DNA of 64,000 bases from Burkholderia sp. Bp9143 (GTDB lineage: Bacteria; Pseudomonadota; Gammaproteobacteria; Burkholderiales; Burkholderiaceae). The position numbers were made by a program, and so were the translations under genes. Below are positions 42,570-51,790 of the stretch, piece by piece. Where the stretch lies: positions 1 through 64,000 of the forward strand of contig NZ_QTPO01000037.1 in assembly GCF_003853645.1 (NCBI RefSeq). Reading direction: 5' to 3'. A model generated the notes under the pieces. It saw only the letters and a list, made by a program, of their open reading frames with translations. It was not told the origin of the DNA and made no database searches. The first letter of the stretch is position 1; every line of letters begins with the position of its first letter.

Positions 42570-43888
42570 GCACGCGCACCCTGTGGCACTGGCCGCGGTC
42601 GCTGTTCGCGCGGCTCGCGCTGATCCTGTGCGTGGGCCTCGCGCTCGCGCAGACGCTGTCGTTCTGGCTCACCGTGACCGAGCGCGACCAGGCGACCACC
42701 AACCTGATGATGGGCTACATCGAGCGCGAGGTCGCGAGCTCGGTCGCGCTGCTCGACCACCTGCCGCCCGACCAGCGCGCCGCGTGGCTGCCGCGCCTCG
42801 CACGGCGCAGCTACGCGTTCATCCTCGGGCCCGGCGAGACGGGCACGCCGCCCGAGGCGCGGCTGTCGGCGCGTGTCGAGCGGTCGATCTCGGACGGCAT
42901 CGGCGGCGACTACCCGCTGACCGCGAACGCGCTTCCCGGCGATCGCGAGCATCTGCAGGTGCATTTGCGCCTGACCGACGGCTCGCCGCTGACGATCGAT
43001 ATCCATCCGATGTCGACGGTGCCGCTGTCGGGCTGGCTGCCGGTCGTGCTCGCGCTGCAGCTCGCGGTGCTGGCCGCATGCTGCTGGCTCGCGGTGCGGC
43101 TCGCGACGCGGCCGCTGAACCAGCTCGCGCAGGCCGCCGACGCGCTCGGCCCCGATCTGAAGGGCGAGCGCCTGAACGAGGACGGGCCGTCCGAAGTCGC
43201 GCGCGCCGCGCGGGCGTTCAACGCGATGCAGGACCGCATCGCGCAGTACATGGCCGAACGCATGCAGATCCTCGCGTCGATCTCGCACGACTTGCAAACG
43301 CCGATCACGCGGATGCGTCTGCGGGTCGACACGATGGACGACGACGTGCAGGGCGCGAAGCTGCGCCAGGACCTGCTCGAGATGGAGCATCTGGTGAAGG
43401 AGGGCGTCGCGTATGCGCGCACGCTGCACGGCACGGAAGAGGCCGCGCGCCGCATCGATCTCGATGCGCTGCTCGACAGCATCGTGTGCGATTACACGGA
43501 TGCGGGGCAGGATGTCGCGCTGCATGGCGGCGGGCCGCTCGCGCTCGTCACGCGGCCGAAGGCGCTGCGCCGGATCGTCGGCAACCTCGTCGACAACGCG
43601 CTGAAGTTCGCGGGCGCGGCCGAGATCGACGTGCAGGCGGCGCCGGGCGGCGGCGCGGTCATTGCGGTGCGCGATCGCGGGCCCGGCATTCCGGACGATC
43701 AGCTCGACGCGGTGTTCGAACCGTTCCGGCGCGTGGAGACGTCGCGCAATCGCGAGACGGGCGGCACCGGGCTCGGCCTTGCGATTGCGCGGCAGCTTGC
43801 GCTCGCGATGGGCGGCACGCTTACGTTGCGCAACCGGGCGGATGGCGGCGGGCTCGAAGCGCGGTTGACGCTGGTGAATGCCGCGTGA
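42566..43888 (+). CDS. Membrane sensor histidine kinase
   Basis: 440 residues from ATG at 42566. Two membrane helices (12-36 and 157-179) bracket a periplasmic sensor of about 120 residues without recognised domain. HAMP linker (TRPLNQLAQAADALG), dimerisation helix with His241 in SISHDLQTPITRMR, and ATPase domain with NLVDNALKFA, RDRGPGIPDDQLDAVFEPF and GGTGLGLAIA. It is the partner of the response regulator gene it overlaps. The organisation is EnvZ/RstB-like. Confidence 0.93.
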   Translation: MSTRTLWHWPRSLFARLALILCVGLALAQTLSFWLTVTERDQATTNLMMGYIEREVASSVALLDHLPPDQRAAWLPRLARRSYAFILGPGETGTPPEARLSARVERSISDGIGGDYPLTANALPGDREHLQVHLRLTDGSPLTIDIHPMSTVPLSGWLPVVLALQLAVLAACCWLAVRLATRPLNQLAQAADALGPDLKGERLNEDGPSEVARAARAFNAMQDRIAQYMAERMQILASISHDLQTPITRMRLRVDTMDDDVQGAKLRQDLLEMEHLVKEGVAYARTLHGTEEAARRIDLDALLDSIVCDYTDAGQDVALHGGGPLALVTRPKALRRIVGNLVDNALKFAGAAEIDVQAAPGGGAVIAVRDRGPGIPDDQLDAVFEPFRRVETSRNRETGGTGLGLAIARQLALAMGGTLTLRNRADGGGLEARLTLVNAA

Positions 43889-44027
43889 CGAGTGACGAGT
43901 GACGCGATGGCGCGCGCGGCGCCGTCAGGCGTGTCGCGGGCTGCGCGTTGACGCGGGCTGCGTCACACGCGCATGACGGGGCGGCTTTCCATTGAACGAA
44001 GCGGGTTGAGCGAGGCGCGATGCTGCG

Positions 44028-44762
44028 TCAGCACTGGCCGGTGCGCAGCGCGACGGTCCAGTCGTCGCGGCCGCGCGATGCCGCGGTGGCGGCCGCCGAA
44101 TGCCAGTCGTATTCGACCGCATGAAACTCGGCGTGCCAGCCGGCCGGCGTGCGCGACACCATCGCATAGCGCGCATGCGGCGAACCCGTTTCGATCCGGT
44201 GCGGATGCGGTTGATCGTCGGTGTACGCCTGCAGTCCGACGCTGCCCGGGTTGACGATCAGCCGGCCGTCGTCGAGCTTCGCGATGCGCGGCACATGCGT
44301 GTGGCCGCACAGGATCAGCGACGCCGGCTCGTCGCCCGCGCGCTGCGCGATTTCATCGGGCGTCGCCGCGCGGCAGCCGTCGGGCGTCACCGTTTCGAGG
44401 AAATAGACGAGGTCGCTGGCGGGCGTGCCGTGCACCATCAGCACGTCGTCGCCGAGCATCAGGCGTTCGGGCAATGCGGCGATCCACGTGCGGTGGTCGT
44501 CGCGCAGCGTGTCGTGTGCCCAGCGATCGGACAGCCGCATCGCTTTGCGATCGCCGGTCAGCAGTTGCCGTTCGTGATTGCCCTTGATGGTCGGCAGGTC
44601 GAGCGCGATCAGGCGGTCGGCCGTTTCGGCCGGATGGAGCGCGCCCGACACGATGTCGCCGAGGTTGACGATCACGTCGGCGCCGCGGCGGCGCACGTCG
44701 TCGAGCACCGCGTCGAGCGCGGCGAGGTTGCCGTGGATGTCGGACAGCGCGGCGATTTTCAT
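44028..44762 (-). CDS. Calcineurin-like metallophosphoesterase (YfcE/MJ0936 type)
   Basis: 244 residues from ATG at 44762. The metal-binding motifs are complete: DIHGN near residue 8, NLGDIVSG, GNHE, MVHGT and CGHTHVP. Proteins of this group are phosphodiesterases of uncertain physiological substrate. The frame is open 26 codons further upstream, but those are Arg-rich and lie ahead of the canonical MKIAALSDIHGN start. The gene stands alone. Confidence 0.88.
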   Translation of the reverse strand: MKIAALSDIHGNLAALDAVLDDVRRRGADVIVNLGDIVSGALHPAETADRLIALDLPTIKGNHERQLLTGDRKAMRLSDRWAHDTLRDDHRTWIAALPERLMLGDDVLMVHGTPASDLVYFLETVTPDGCRAATPDEIAQRAGDEPASLILCGHTHVPRIAKLDDGRLIVNPGSVGLQAYTDDQPHPHRIETGSPHARYAMVSRTPAGWHAEFHAVEYDWHSAAATAASRGRDDWTVALRTGQC

Positions 44763-44883
44763 GGCGAGGAAGTCGATGCGGGGAACGGCGATTGTCGCGA
44801 ATTCGGCGCGGATCGTCCAATCGCGTCGACGGCGGCGCACGCGCGGCGCGTGTCGAGTGTCGGCTTGTCAGCCGGCCAGCGTG

Positions 44884-45420
44884 TCAGTCGGTTGCGATGC
44901 GCGCGTACATCGCGAAATCACCCGGCACGCCGCGCACCATCCGGTATGCGCGCAGCAATCCTTCGTACCGGAAGCCGCATTTTTGCAGCACGCGCGCGGA
45001 GCCGGCGTTGCTGGTCATCACGATGCCCTGGATGCGCACGAATTCGCCTTCGGCGAACGCCCACGCGGTGACGCTCGCGCACAGCGCGCTCGCGATGCCG
45101 CGCCCCCAGTGCGATGGTGCGAGGTCGTATGCGATCTCGGCTGACCGGTTCGCGGTGGACACAGTATGCAGCCCGATCGTCCCGGCGAGCGCACCCGATG
45201 CGTCGTCGACGATCGCGAGACGGCGGATCGAATCCGGCTGGACCGATTCGATGCCGTCGAACAGCGGCAGCAGATCGTCGCGCGAATGCAGGTTCCAGCT
45301 CGTGTGGCGGACGACGTCGGGGTTCGACAGGTACGCGTACCACGCGTCGAGGTCCGCGCGGTCAAGCTGCCGGAGAGACAGGCCGGGGAAGCCGGAGCGG
45401 GGTGGCGCGGCGATTCTCAT
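44884..45420 (-). CDS. GNAT-family N-acetyltransferase (RimJ/RimL type)
   Basis: 178 residues. The fold is recognisable from LRQLDRADLDAWYAYLSNPD, the acetyl-CoA loop HWGRGIASALCASVTAWAF (Q/RxxGxA form) and NAGSARVLQKCGFRYEGLLR. Such RimJ/RimL-like enzymes acetylate N-terminal or small-molecule amines. The substrate is unknown. It lies 42 bp downstream of a LysE-type exporter gene on the same strand, possibly in one transcript. Confidence 0.85.
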   Translation of the reverse strand: MRIAAPPRSGFPGLSLRQLDRADLDAWYAYLSNPDVVRHTSWNLHSRDDLLPLFDGIESVQPDSIRRLAIVDDASGALAGTIGLHTVSTANRSAEIAYDLAPSHWGRGIASALCASVTAWAFAEGEFVRIQGIVMTSNAGSARVLQKCGFRYEGLLRAYRMVRGVPGDFAMYARIATD

Positions 45421-45462
45421 CGCGTAGTGGTCGCGAACGATGCGGCGCGCATGCCGATGCCC

Positions 45463-46095
45463 CTACGCAGCATGACGCCGGTACAGCGCAAGCGAACCGG
45501 CCAGTGCGAGCAGCATCGCGCCGCACGTGCGTTCGAGCCACAGCGCGCCCGAGCGCTTCAGCAGCCGCACCGCGCGTGCGCCGAGCAGCGCGTAGCCGAA
45601 CATCACCACGCCGTCGAGCAGCGCGAACGTGACCGCGAGCGCGACGTATTGCGGCGCGAGCGGCGCGGACGGATCGAGGAACTGCGGCAGGAACGCGGAG
45701 AAGAACAGATAGCCCTTCGGATTCGTCACCGCGGTCAGGAAGCTCTTCGCGAAGATCGCCGCGTTGCGTTCGGGCGCCGCGCCGCCGTGTGCGGCGGCGA
45801 CGTCGAGCGAGCCCTTCGACGTGAGCAGCCGGATGCCGACGTACGCGAGATAGGCCGCGCCGAGCCATTTCACCACCGAGAACCAGAACGCCGACGCCAT
45901 CAGCAGTGCGCCGAGACCGAGCGCGACCGCGACGATCAGCACGAAGTCGGACAGCATCGCGCCGGCGAAGCCGTAGGCCGCGCGGCGCACGCCGAAGCGC
46001 GAGCCGTTGGTCAGCGCGAGCAGCACGGTCGGGCCGGGCGTCGCGATCCCCACGAACGCGACGGCGGCGAAGATCAGCAGGGTCGTTTGATGCAT
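45463..46095 (-). CDS. LysE-family exporter
   Basis: 210 residues from ATG at 46095 (MHQTTLLIFAAVAFVGIATP), six predicted helices. GIATPGPTVLLALTNGSRFG and KSFLTAVTNPKGYLFFSAFLPQFL are the family marks. It exports an amino acid or similar small metabolite. It is a second, distinct LysE-type gene in this window, here without an adjacent Lrp regulator. Confidence 0.87.
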   Translation of the reverse strand: MHQTTLLIFAAVAFVGIATPGPTVLLALTNGSRFGVRRAAYGFAGAMLSDFVLIVAVALGLGALLMASAFWFSVVKWLGAAYLAYVGIRLLTSKGSLDVAAAHGGAAPERNAAIFAKSFLTAVTNPKGYLFFSAFLPQFLDPSAPLAPQYVALAVTFALLDGVVMFGYALLGARAVRLLKRSGALWLERTCGAMLLALAGSLALYRRHAA

Positions 46096-46410
46096 GACGG
46101 AGGCTCCCGGTGGCAAGTGCGCGCTCGATTATCGGGCGCGCGGCCCCGCGCTGTACAGGGAGGTTCGCTGCCCGCCGGATTATCTCGATATTGGCAAGAA
46201 GCTGTTTTCATTATTGCGCTATCGACTGAAACCGGTTCCAACTACCATGGCGGGCCGCAGCGGGCTTGCCCGCCGCGACGTCGCGCGCGCGTATCGCACG
46301 CGCGCGTTCCTGCGTGCGGACGTCGCCGGCCTCGCATGCCGGCGGATCTTGCCGACCGCACGCGCTACTCGCATAGAACAACGGGTTCACCGCCCGGAGA
46401 CGCTAAAACC
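46096..46410. other. 315-bp spacer, promoter region of the porin gene
   Basis: Divergent gap between the LysE-type gene and the porin. No gene seen. An AT-rich block near 46180-46225 with TTGGCA at about 46191 is the likeliest promoter position; the matching -10 is not clear. Confidence 0.4.
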
Positions 46411-47604
46411 ATGAACAAGCAACTGATCGCAGCGCCGCTGCTGCTCTCGCTCGCGGGCATCGCATCCGCGCAAAGCTCCGTCACGCTGTACGGCATCGTC
46501 GACGCGGGCGTGACCTATCGCAGCAACGAACGGGTCGGCTCGCCGGGTGCCTACACCGGGCATTCGGACGTCGGCCTGACGACCGGCAACCTGTCCGGCA
46601 GCCGCTGGGGCATCAAGGGTTCCGAGGATCTCGGCGGCAGGATGCGCGCGCTGTTCGTGCTCGAGAACGGCTTCGACATCACCAACGGCACGTCGGGTCA
46701 GGGCGGTCGCCAGTTCGGCCGTCAGGCGTTTGTCGGCGTCGGCAGCGACCGCTACGGCACGATCACGCTCGGCCGCCAGTACACGTCGCTCGACGACTTC
46801 GTGAGCCCGGTCGGCCCGTCGTCGTTCATCGGCGGCTTCGGCGCGCACCCGGGCGACATCGACGATCTCGACCAGACCGCGCGCGTCGACAGTTCGATCA
46901 AGTACACGAGCGCGAACTACTCGGGCTTCACGTTCGGTGCGCTGTACGGCTTCGGCGGCCAGCCGGGCAGCATGAAGCAGCGCAATACGTGGAGCGTCGG
47001 CGCGGCATACGCGGCGGGGCCGCTGCGCGTGGGCGTCGGCTACGAGCGCTCGGACAACAGCAAGACGGGCGCGACCGACCCGACTACGGGCAAGTGGCAG
47101 AGCACCGACGACGGCCTGTTCAACTCGTCGATCAACGAGGGCTATGCGAGCGCGCAGTCGCAGCAGGTCATCGCGACCGGCGCGACGTACGACTTCGGCC
47201 GGGCCGTCGTCGGCTTGAACTACAGCAACGTGCAGTACCGCAGCGGTGCGCAATCGCTGTTCAGCGGTCATGCGACCTTCAACGTCGCGGGCGTGTTCAC
47301 GCGCTGGAACGTGCAGCCGCAGACGCAACTGTTCGCGGGCTACAGCTACACGCGCGGCAGCGACGTGGACGGCATCGACAACCGTGCGCAGTATCACAAC
47401 GTCACGCTCGGCGCGGTCTACGACCTGTCGAAGCGCACCAGCGTGTACCTGCTCGGCGCGTACCAGCATGCGTCCGGCACGACGCTCGATGCGCTCGGCC
47501 GGCCGGTGGCCGCGACCGCATCGGTGTCGGACAAGGCGAACGGCCACTCGTCCGACTCGCGATCGCAGGCGATCGTGAGCCTCGGCCTGCGCCAGAAGTT
47601 CTGA
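46411..47604 (+). CDS. Gram-negative outer-membrane porin (beta-proteobacterial type)
   Basis: 397 residues with a signal peptide (MNKQLIAAPLLLSLAGIASA, cleavage before QSSVTLYG). SSVTLYGIVDAGVTY and SRWGIKGSEDLGGRMRALF are the hallmark opening of Burkholderia/Neisseria general porins (Porin_4), GRQAFVGVGSDRYGTITLGRQ follows, and the chain ends in GLRQKF with the terminal Phe needed for barrel assembly. It is a 16-strand trimeric pore by family. A perfect terminator hairpin follows. Confidence 0.95.
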   Translation: MNKQLIAAPLLLSLAGIASAQSSVTLYGIVDAGVTYRSNERVGSPGAYTGHSDVGLTTGNLSGSRWGIKGSEDLGGRMRALFVLENGFDITNGTSGQGGRQFGRQAFVGVGSDRYGTITLGRQYTSLDDFVSPVGPSSFIGGFGAHPGDIDDLDQTARVDSSIKYTSANYSGFTFGALYGFGGQPGSMKQRNTWSVGAAYAAGPLRVGVGYERSDNSKTGATDPTTGKWQSTDDGLFNSSINEGYASAQSQQVIATGATYDFGRAVVGLNYSNVQYRSGAQSLFSGHATFNVAGVFTRWNVQPQTQLFAGYSYTRGSDVDGIDNRAQYHNVTLGAVYDLSKRTSVYLLGAYQHASGTTLDALGRPVAATASVSDKANGHSSDSRSQAIVSLGLRQKF

Positions 47605-47646
47605 CGTCACGCGTATGACCGGCGGCCGTGCGCGATGCGGGCCGCC

Positions 47647-47679
47647 GGCCGCACGCCCGGCCGGCGTGCGGCCTTCTTC
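47647..47679 (+). terminator. Rho-independent terminator after porin gene
   Basis: Perfect 11-bp stem GGCCGCACGCC (47647-47657) and GGCGTGCGGCC (47663-47673), 5-base loop, followed by TTCTTC. It lies 43 bp past the porin stop codon. Confidence 0.8.
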
Positions 47680-48156
47680 ATTCGCCACGGGCCGCATCAC
47701 CCTTCGCCGCACGCGCGGCGCATCTTCGCCTCTCTCCAATCTTCATCGGCAACCGCATTTCGCCGCGCATCGCCTTATTGCACATCTTCACGATTTTCCC
47801 GGCAATACAGCATGAGCCGGATAATATTTTTTCTCTTTCATTTCAATTTCGATTTGTAATCATCGAGCCGACTTGCCGGTAATGAAAATCAATGCGCGCG
47901 CATCAGAAAAAATGACGCACCCGCATTGGGGGATTCGGAACAAAGTGCCGGTAATGACGAATCGCAACAACGCTGTCTGACGGGGGATTCGCGGTGCCGG
48001 TCCCGGCATGTCCCATCGCCGGTCAATCCGCGTTGCGCGGTAAGGGAACGTAACGAATCATTCGCAGTGGAATTGAACCGGTTTTTGAAAAAATCACCAA
48101 TATTTCATACGCAGCGAATTAGAGTGTAGAAAAACGATCGTCCGGGAGCATCATTC
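47680..48156. promoter_or_regulatory. AT-rich leader region of the secreted beta-propeller gene
   Basis: Unusually AT-rich for this genome, especially 47815-47900 and 48065-48130. TGCCGGTAATGA occurs twice (47874-47885 and 47946-47957) and GGGGGATTCG twice (47928-47937 and 47982-47991), in alternation. TTGAAC and TTGAAA elements near 48075-48090 are possible -35 boxes. No gene is seen. The region looks like a complex promoter, possibly a silenced or environmentally controlled one. Confidence 0.45.
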
Positions 48157-50079
48157 ATGTTATCGAAACAAATTCGCGCGGCATTGCTTGGATTGTGCAT
48201 GGCAATGCTGGCACCGGTCAGTCACGCACAAGCGCAATACACGATGGACTGGCTCGCGAACACGTTCGGCACGCTCGCCGCGCACGTCGGCAACGGCGCC
48301 CGCTCACTGTGGGTCGCCCCCGAGGGCGTGATCTACACGTCGTCGCGCTGGGACGAGAACGCGGGCGGCGTCGCGATCTACCAGAACGGCCAGACGCTCG
48401 GCACGATCGGCATCCATGACGAATTTCAGGGCGGCGCGATCACCGGCAACGCGAGCTCGCTGTTCGTCGCGCTGGGCTACAACCGCACGTTCGGCAGCGG
48501 CTCGGTCGGCCGCTACAACCGCAGCACGAACCAGCGCGACCTGCGCATTCCGGTCAGCACGTGGACGGGCATCCAGTACGCGGACGTGATCACCGGCCTC
48601 GCGACGACCGGCAACCTGCTGTACGTGAGTGACTTCTACGGCAACCGCGTACGCGTCTACACGACGGACGGCGTGTGGCAGCGCGACATCGGCGTGTCGG
48701 GGCCCGGTGCGCTGGCGCTCGACGCGGGCGGCAACCTGTGGGTCGCGCGCAAGAGCGCGGGCGTCGTCGCGCAGTTCAGCCCGACCGGCACGGCGATGAA
48801 CACGATCCAGATGGCGGCCCGCGCACGGCCGGCGTCGCTGTATTTCGATGCACCGAGCGGGCAGTTGATGGTGGGCGACGAAGGCCCCGACATGAACGTC
48901 AAGATCTACACGCTCGTGGGCCAGCCCGTGCAGGTCGGCACGTTCGGCGTGCAGGGCGGCTATCTCGACACGACGTCGGGCATCAAGGGGCAGGTCGGCG
49001 ACAAGCGCTTCACGCGCGTCGCGGGCATCGGCAAGGACGCGGCCGGCAACCTGTACGTGCTGAACAACGCGTGGGGCGGCGGCTGGGATCTCGGGCGCAA
49101 CGGCAGCACCGACCTTCATTCGTACAGCCCGACGGGCGTGCTGCAATGGAAGCTGCAGGCGCTGAACTTCGAGGCCGCCGCCGCGCCCGATCCGGCGACC
49201 GACGGCGCGTTCTTCTACAGCGGCAACAACGTGTACACCGGCACGGCGGGCGGCACGTTCGTCGCGAACACGATCGATCCGTTCACCTATCCGAAGGACC
49301 CGCGCCTCGACATGAAAGACTACCAGCGCGGCCAGCATTTCGGCCAGCTCGCGCTGGTAAAGGGCACGCGGATGCTCGTCGCGACCGGGCAGAACCCGGG
49401 CAACTACAACGTCTATCACTTCAACGGCGCGAGCGGCTATATCGCGATTCCGGACGGCTCGATACCCGGCAAGCCGTTCAACACGACCCTGCAGGTGACG
49501 GCCGGTTTCGCGCTCGACGACAACGGCGACGTGTGGGCCGGGCTCGATCGCACCAACAACATCTCGCACTATCCGATGACCGGTTTCGACGCGACCGGGA
49601 AACCGTCATGGGGCAAGCCGACGCAGATCCCGATTCCGCGCACCGTGCTGCCGCTCACGCGGATCATCTACCAGGCCGACAGCGACACGATGATCCTCGC
49701 GCAGGGCATCTCGGGCAGCTGGGACTGGACCGCGATGAACGGGCACATCGAGGTCTATCGCGGCTGGAAGGCCGGCAACACGAGCACGCCGAACGTGGCG
49801 ATCAACCTGACGAGCGCGAACCCGAAATCGATGGCGGCGGCCGGCCACTACCTGTTCGTCGGCTACGTGCACACGGTGCCGAACGTCGACGTGTTCGACC
49901 TGAACACCGGCAGCCTCGTCACCACGCTGACGAACTCGAACACGTCGGCGATGGATGTCGGCAACGACGTCGACTCGATGTACGGCATCCGTGCGTACCT
50001 GCGCTCGACCGGCGAATACGTGATCACGAAGGACAACTACAACGGTTCGAGCCTCGTCGTGTATCGCTGGCATCCGTGA
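48157..50079 (+). CDS. Secreted beta-propeller-like protein of unknown function
   Basis: 640 residues with signal peptide (LLGLCMAMLAPVSHAQAQ). The remainder is made of repeated short beta-rich units of NHL/SMP-30 style: GPGALALDAGGNLWVARKSA, VAGIGKDAAGNLYVLNN, GFALDDNGDVWAGLDRTNN. This suggests a six- to eight-bladed propeller. No catalytic motif is recognised. The protein is Asn/Gly/Thr-rich and probably periplasmic or extracellular. It is preceded by an unusually AT-rich leader and is not clearly in an operon; the next genes converge. The function is unknown. Confidence 0.75.
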   Translation: MLSKQIRAALLGLCMAMLAPVSHAQAQYTMDWLANTFGTLAAHVGNGARSLWVAPEGVIYTSSRWDENAGGVAIYQNGQTLGTIGIHDEFQGGAITGNASSLFVALGYNRTFGSGSVGRYNRSTNQRDLRIPVSTWTGIQYADVITGLATTGNLLYVSDFYGNRVRVYTTDGVWQRDIGVSGPGALALDAGGNLWVARKSAGVVAQFSPTGTAMNTIQMAARARPASLYFDAPSGQLMVGDEGPDMNVKIYTLVGQPVQVGTFGVQGGYLDTTSGIKGQVGDKRFTRVAGIGKDAAGNLYVLNNAWGGGWDLGRNGSTDLHSYSPTGVLQWKLQALNFEAAAAPDPATDGAFFYSGNNVYTGTAGGTFVANTIDPFTYPKDPRLDMKDYQRGQHFGQLALVKGTRMLVATGQNPGNYNVYHFNGASGYIAIPDGSIPGKPFNTTLQVTAGFALDDNGDVWAGLDRTNNISHYPMTGFDATGKPSWGKPTQIPIPRTVLPLTRIIYQADSDTMILAQGISGSWDWTAMNGHIEVYRGWKAGNTSTPNVAINLTSANPKSMAAAGHYLFVGYVHTVPNVDVFDLNTGSLVTTLTNSNTSAMDVGNDVDSMYGIRAYLRSTGEYVITKDNYNGSSLVVYRWHP

Positions 50080-50104
50080 TCATGCGGGCCGCGCCGCTCG
50101 GACG

Positions 50105-51061
50105 TCACGGTGCGCCGAGCACGCGGCCGTTCACCTCGCGCCCGTACATCGAGTCGGGCGAGTCGTGGAATTTCGCGCGCGTGTCCTGCACCGAGCCGGT
50201 GAAGCGCGGATCCTGCGGCCGTTCGTGGCTGTCCATGAAGGTCGCGACGTCCCACGCTTCCTGATCGGTCAGCGTGCCGCCGAGCCCGAGCGGCATGTTG
50301 GCTTTCACGAAGCCCGCCGCGTTGCGGATGTCGCCCATCCCCGCGCCCCAGTTGAACGAGCGCGCGCCCCACAGCGCCGGAAAGACCGGCTTGCCGCCGC
50401 TCGATTGCCCCTGCCCATCCGTGCCGTGACACAGCGCGCAGTGCTGCGTGTAGACGGCGGCGCCGCGCGCGTAGTCGGCCTTCCGCGCGGGCGGCGGCAG
50501 TTTCGGGAATCCCTGGCCGGGCAGCTTCGTGCCGACCGGCGCGCCCTTCGCGAGCCAGTACGAATAGGTTTCGAGCGCAACGAGGATCGGGTCGCCGGCC
50601 GGCGGCGCCTTGCCATTCATGCTGTAGCGGAAGCAACCCTGCAGGCGTTCGGCGAACGTGTTGACGTGGCCGTTCTTGCTGCGATAGGCCGGGTAAAGCA
50701 GGTACGCGGCCCACATCGGGCTCGAATCGGGCCGGCGGCCCGCGTCGAGATGGCAGCTCGCGCAGGTCAGCTTGTTGCCGACGTACTTGCCCGCGTACTC
50801 GGGCGTGTGCAGGAAGATCTGCTCGCCGAGCTTCACGGTCTTGCCGAAGTCGTCGGCGGGTATCGCGGATTCGGCGGGCGGCGCGAACGGTTTCGCCGTC
50901 GCGGTGGGCAGGACGGCCGCCGCGGGTGCGGAGGCCGCCGCGGTTGCGGAGGCGGCGGCCGGTGCGTCCTGCGGCGCGGCCGCGCCGGCGAGCGCGGGCA
51001 CCCAGGCCGCGCCGAGCAGCGCGGCACGCGCGCCGCGGATCAGCTTCGTGCGGTCGATCAT
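50105..51061 (-). CDS. tsdA: Diheme cytochrome c, TsdA-like thiosulfate dehydrogenase
   Basis: 318 residues from ATG at 51061, overlapping the upstream cytochrome gene stop (ATGA). Signal segment, then an Ala/Pro linker, then two heme sites: C100xxC103H104 (LTCASCHLDAG) and C208xxC211H212 (HCALCHGTDGQG). Cys143 in RLQGCFRYSMNGK matches the unusual cysteine axial ligand of TsdA heme 1, and Met256 in KANMPLGL suits heme 2. TsdA oxidises thiosulfate to tetrathionate (or the reverse) in the periplasm. The sequence supports the family; the reaction in this organism is inferred. Confidence 0.8.
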   Translation of the reverse strand: MIDRTKLIRGARAALLGAAWVPALAGAAAPQDAPAAASATAAASAPAAAVLPTATAKPFAPPAESAIPADDFGKTVKLGEQIFLHTPEYAGKYVGNKLTCASCHLDAGRRPDSSPMWAAYLLYPAYRSKNGHVNTFAERLQGCFRYSMNGKAPPAGDPILVALETYSYWLAKGAPVGTKLPGQGFPKLPPPARKADYARGAAVYTQHCALCHGTDGQGQSSGGKPVFPALWGARSFNWGAGMGDIRNAAGFVKANMPLGLGGTLTDQEAWDVATFMDSHERPQDPRFTGSVQDTRAKFHDSPDSMYGREVNGRVLGAP

Positions 51062-51744
51062 TGTTTTTCTCCGTTCGTGGCGCCGCCGCGCGCATAGTAC
51101 GCGGCTACCGCGTCGATATCGGCGTCGGACAGCTTGCCGGCGATCATCGGCATCAGCGCCATCGGGCCGGGCGGCCGCGTGCCGTGCTTCCAGCCGTTCA
51201 GCTGGCCCGCGATATACGCGGCCGGCTGGCCGGCGAGCGGCGGAAACGCGGTGCCCACGCCGAGGCCGCCCGCGCCGTGGCATTGCGCGCACGCGGGCAG
51301 GCCCCGCGACCAGCGTCCGCGCGTCGCGAGCCACGCGCCGGTGTTCGCCGGGTCGATCGACCCGGCGTCGGACGCGACAATGGCGGGCGGCGCGGGCAGG
51401 CTCGCGAAGTATGTGGAGACCGCGTCGCGATCGTGCGGCGACAGCAGTTTCGCGAGCGGCTGCATGATCGGGTTCTGGCGGCTGCCGTCGGCGAACGCGG
51501 CGAGTTGAGCAGAAAGATAGGCGGCATGCGTGCCGGCGAGGCGCGGGAAGCCGGCGGCCGCGTTGCCCTCGCCCTGCGCGCCGTGGCAGCCGATGCATGC
51601 GGCCACGCCCGTCGTCGTGCCCTGGGTGGCGATGGTCTTGCCGAGCGCGACGTCGTCCGCATGGGCATTGCCGGCCAGCAGTGCCGCCGCGGCGAGCAGC
51701 GGCGGCGCGAACCGGCGCCGCGGGTTGTCGACCGAATCGTTCAC
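51058..51744 (-). CDS. tsdB: Diheme cytochrome c, TsdB-like electron acceptor
   Basis: 228 residues from GTG at 51744 with an AGGAGGGG ribosome site. The signal peptide is FAPPLLAAAALLAGNAHA. Two c4-like halves each bind one heme: CIGCH (50-54) and CAQCH (152-156), with Met-containing segments NPIMQPLAKLLSP and ALMPMIAGKLSD as likely sixth ligands. Translational coupling to the tsdA-like gene fits TsdB, the cytochrome that takes electrons from TsdA. A generic cytochrome c4 is the alternative. The longer open frame upstream lacks a ribosome site. Confidence 0.8.
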   Translation of the reverse strand: MNDSVDNPRRRFAPPLLAAAALLAGNAHADDVALGKTIATQGTTTGVAACIGCHGAQGEGNAAAGFPRLAGTHAAYLSAQLAAFADGSRQNPIMQPLAKLLSPHDRDAVSTYFASLPAPPAIVASDAGSIDPANTGAWLATRGRWSRGLPACAQCHGAGGLGVGTAFPPLAGQPAAYIAGQLNGWKHGTRPPGPMALMPMIAGKLSDADIDAVAAYYARGGATNGEKQ

Positions 51745-51790
51745 GTGTCCCCTCCTGGTTGTCTGTCTTGTGGCGTGCGCACGCGCGCGG

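Noticed and set aside
50105-51598. Apparent 497-residue fusion cytochrome read from an earlier start
   Set aside because: The first 179 codons overlap the TsdB-like gene in another frame and are Arg-rich; the ATGA overlap at 51058-51061 marks the true start.
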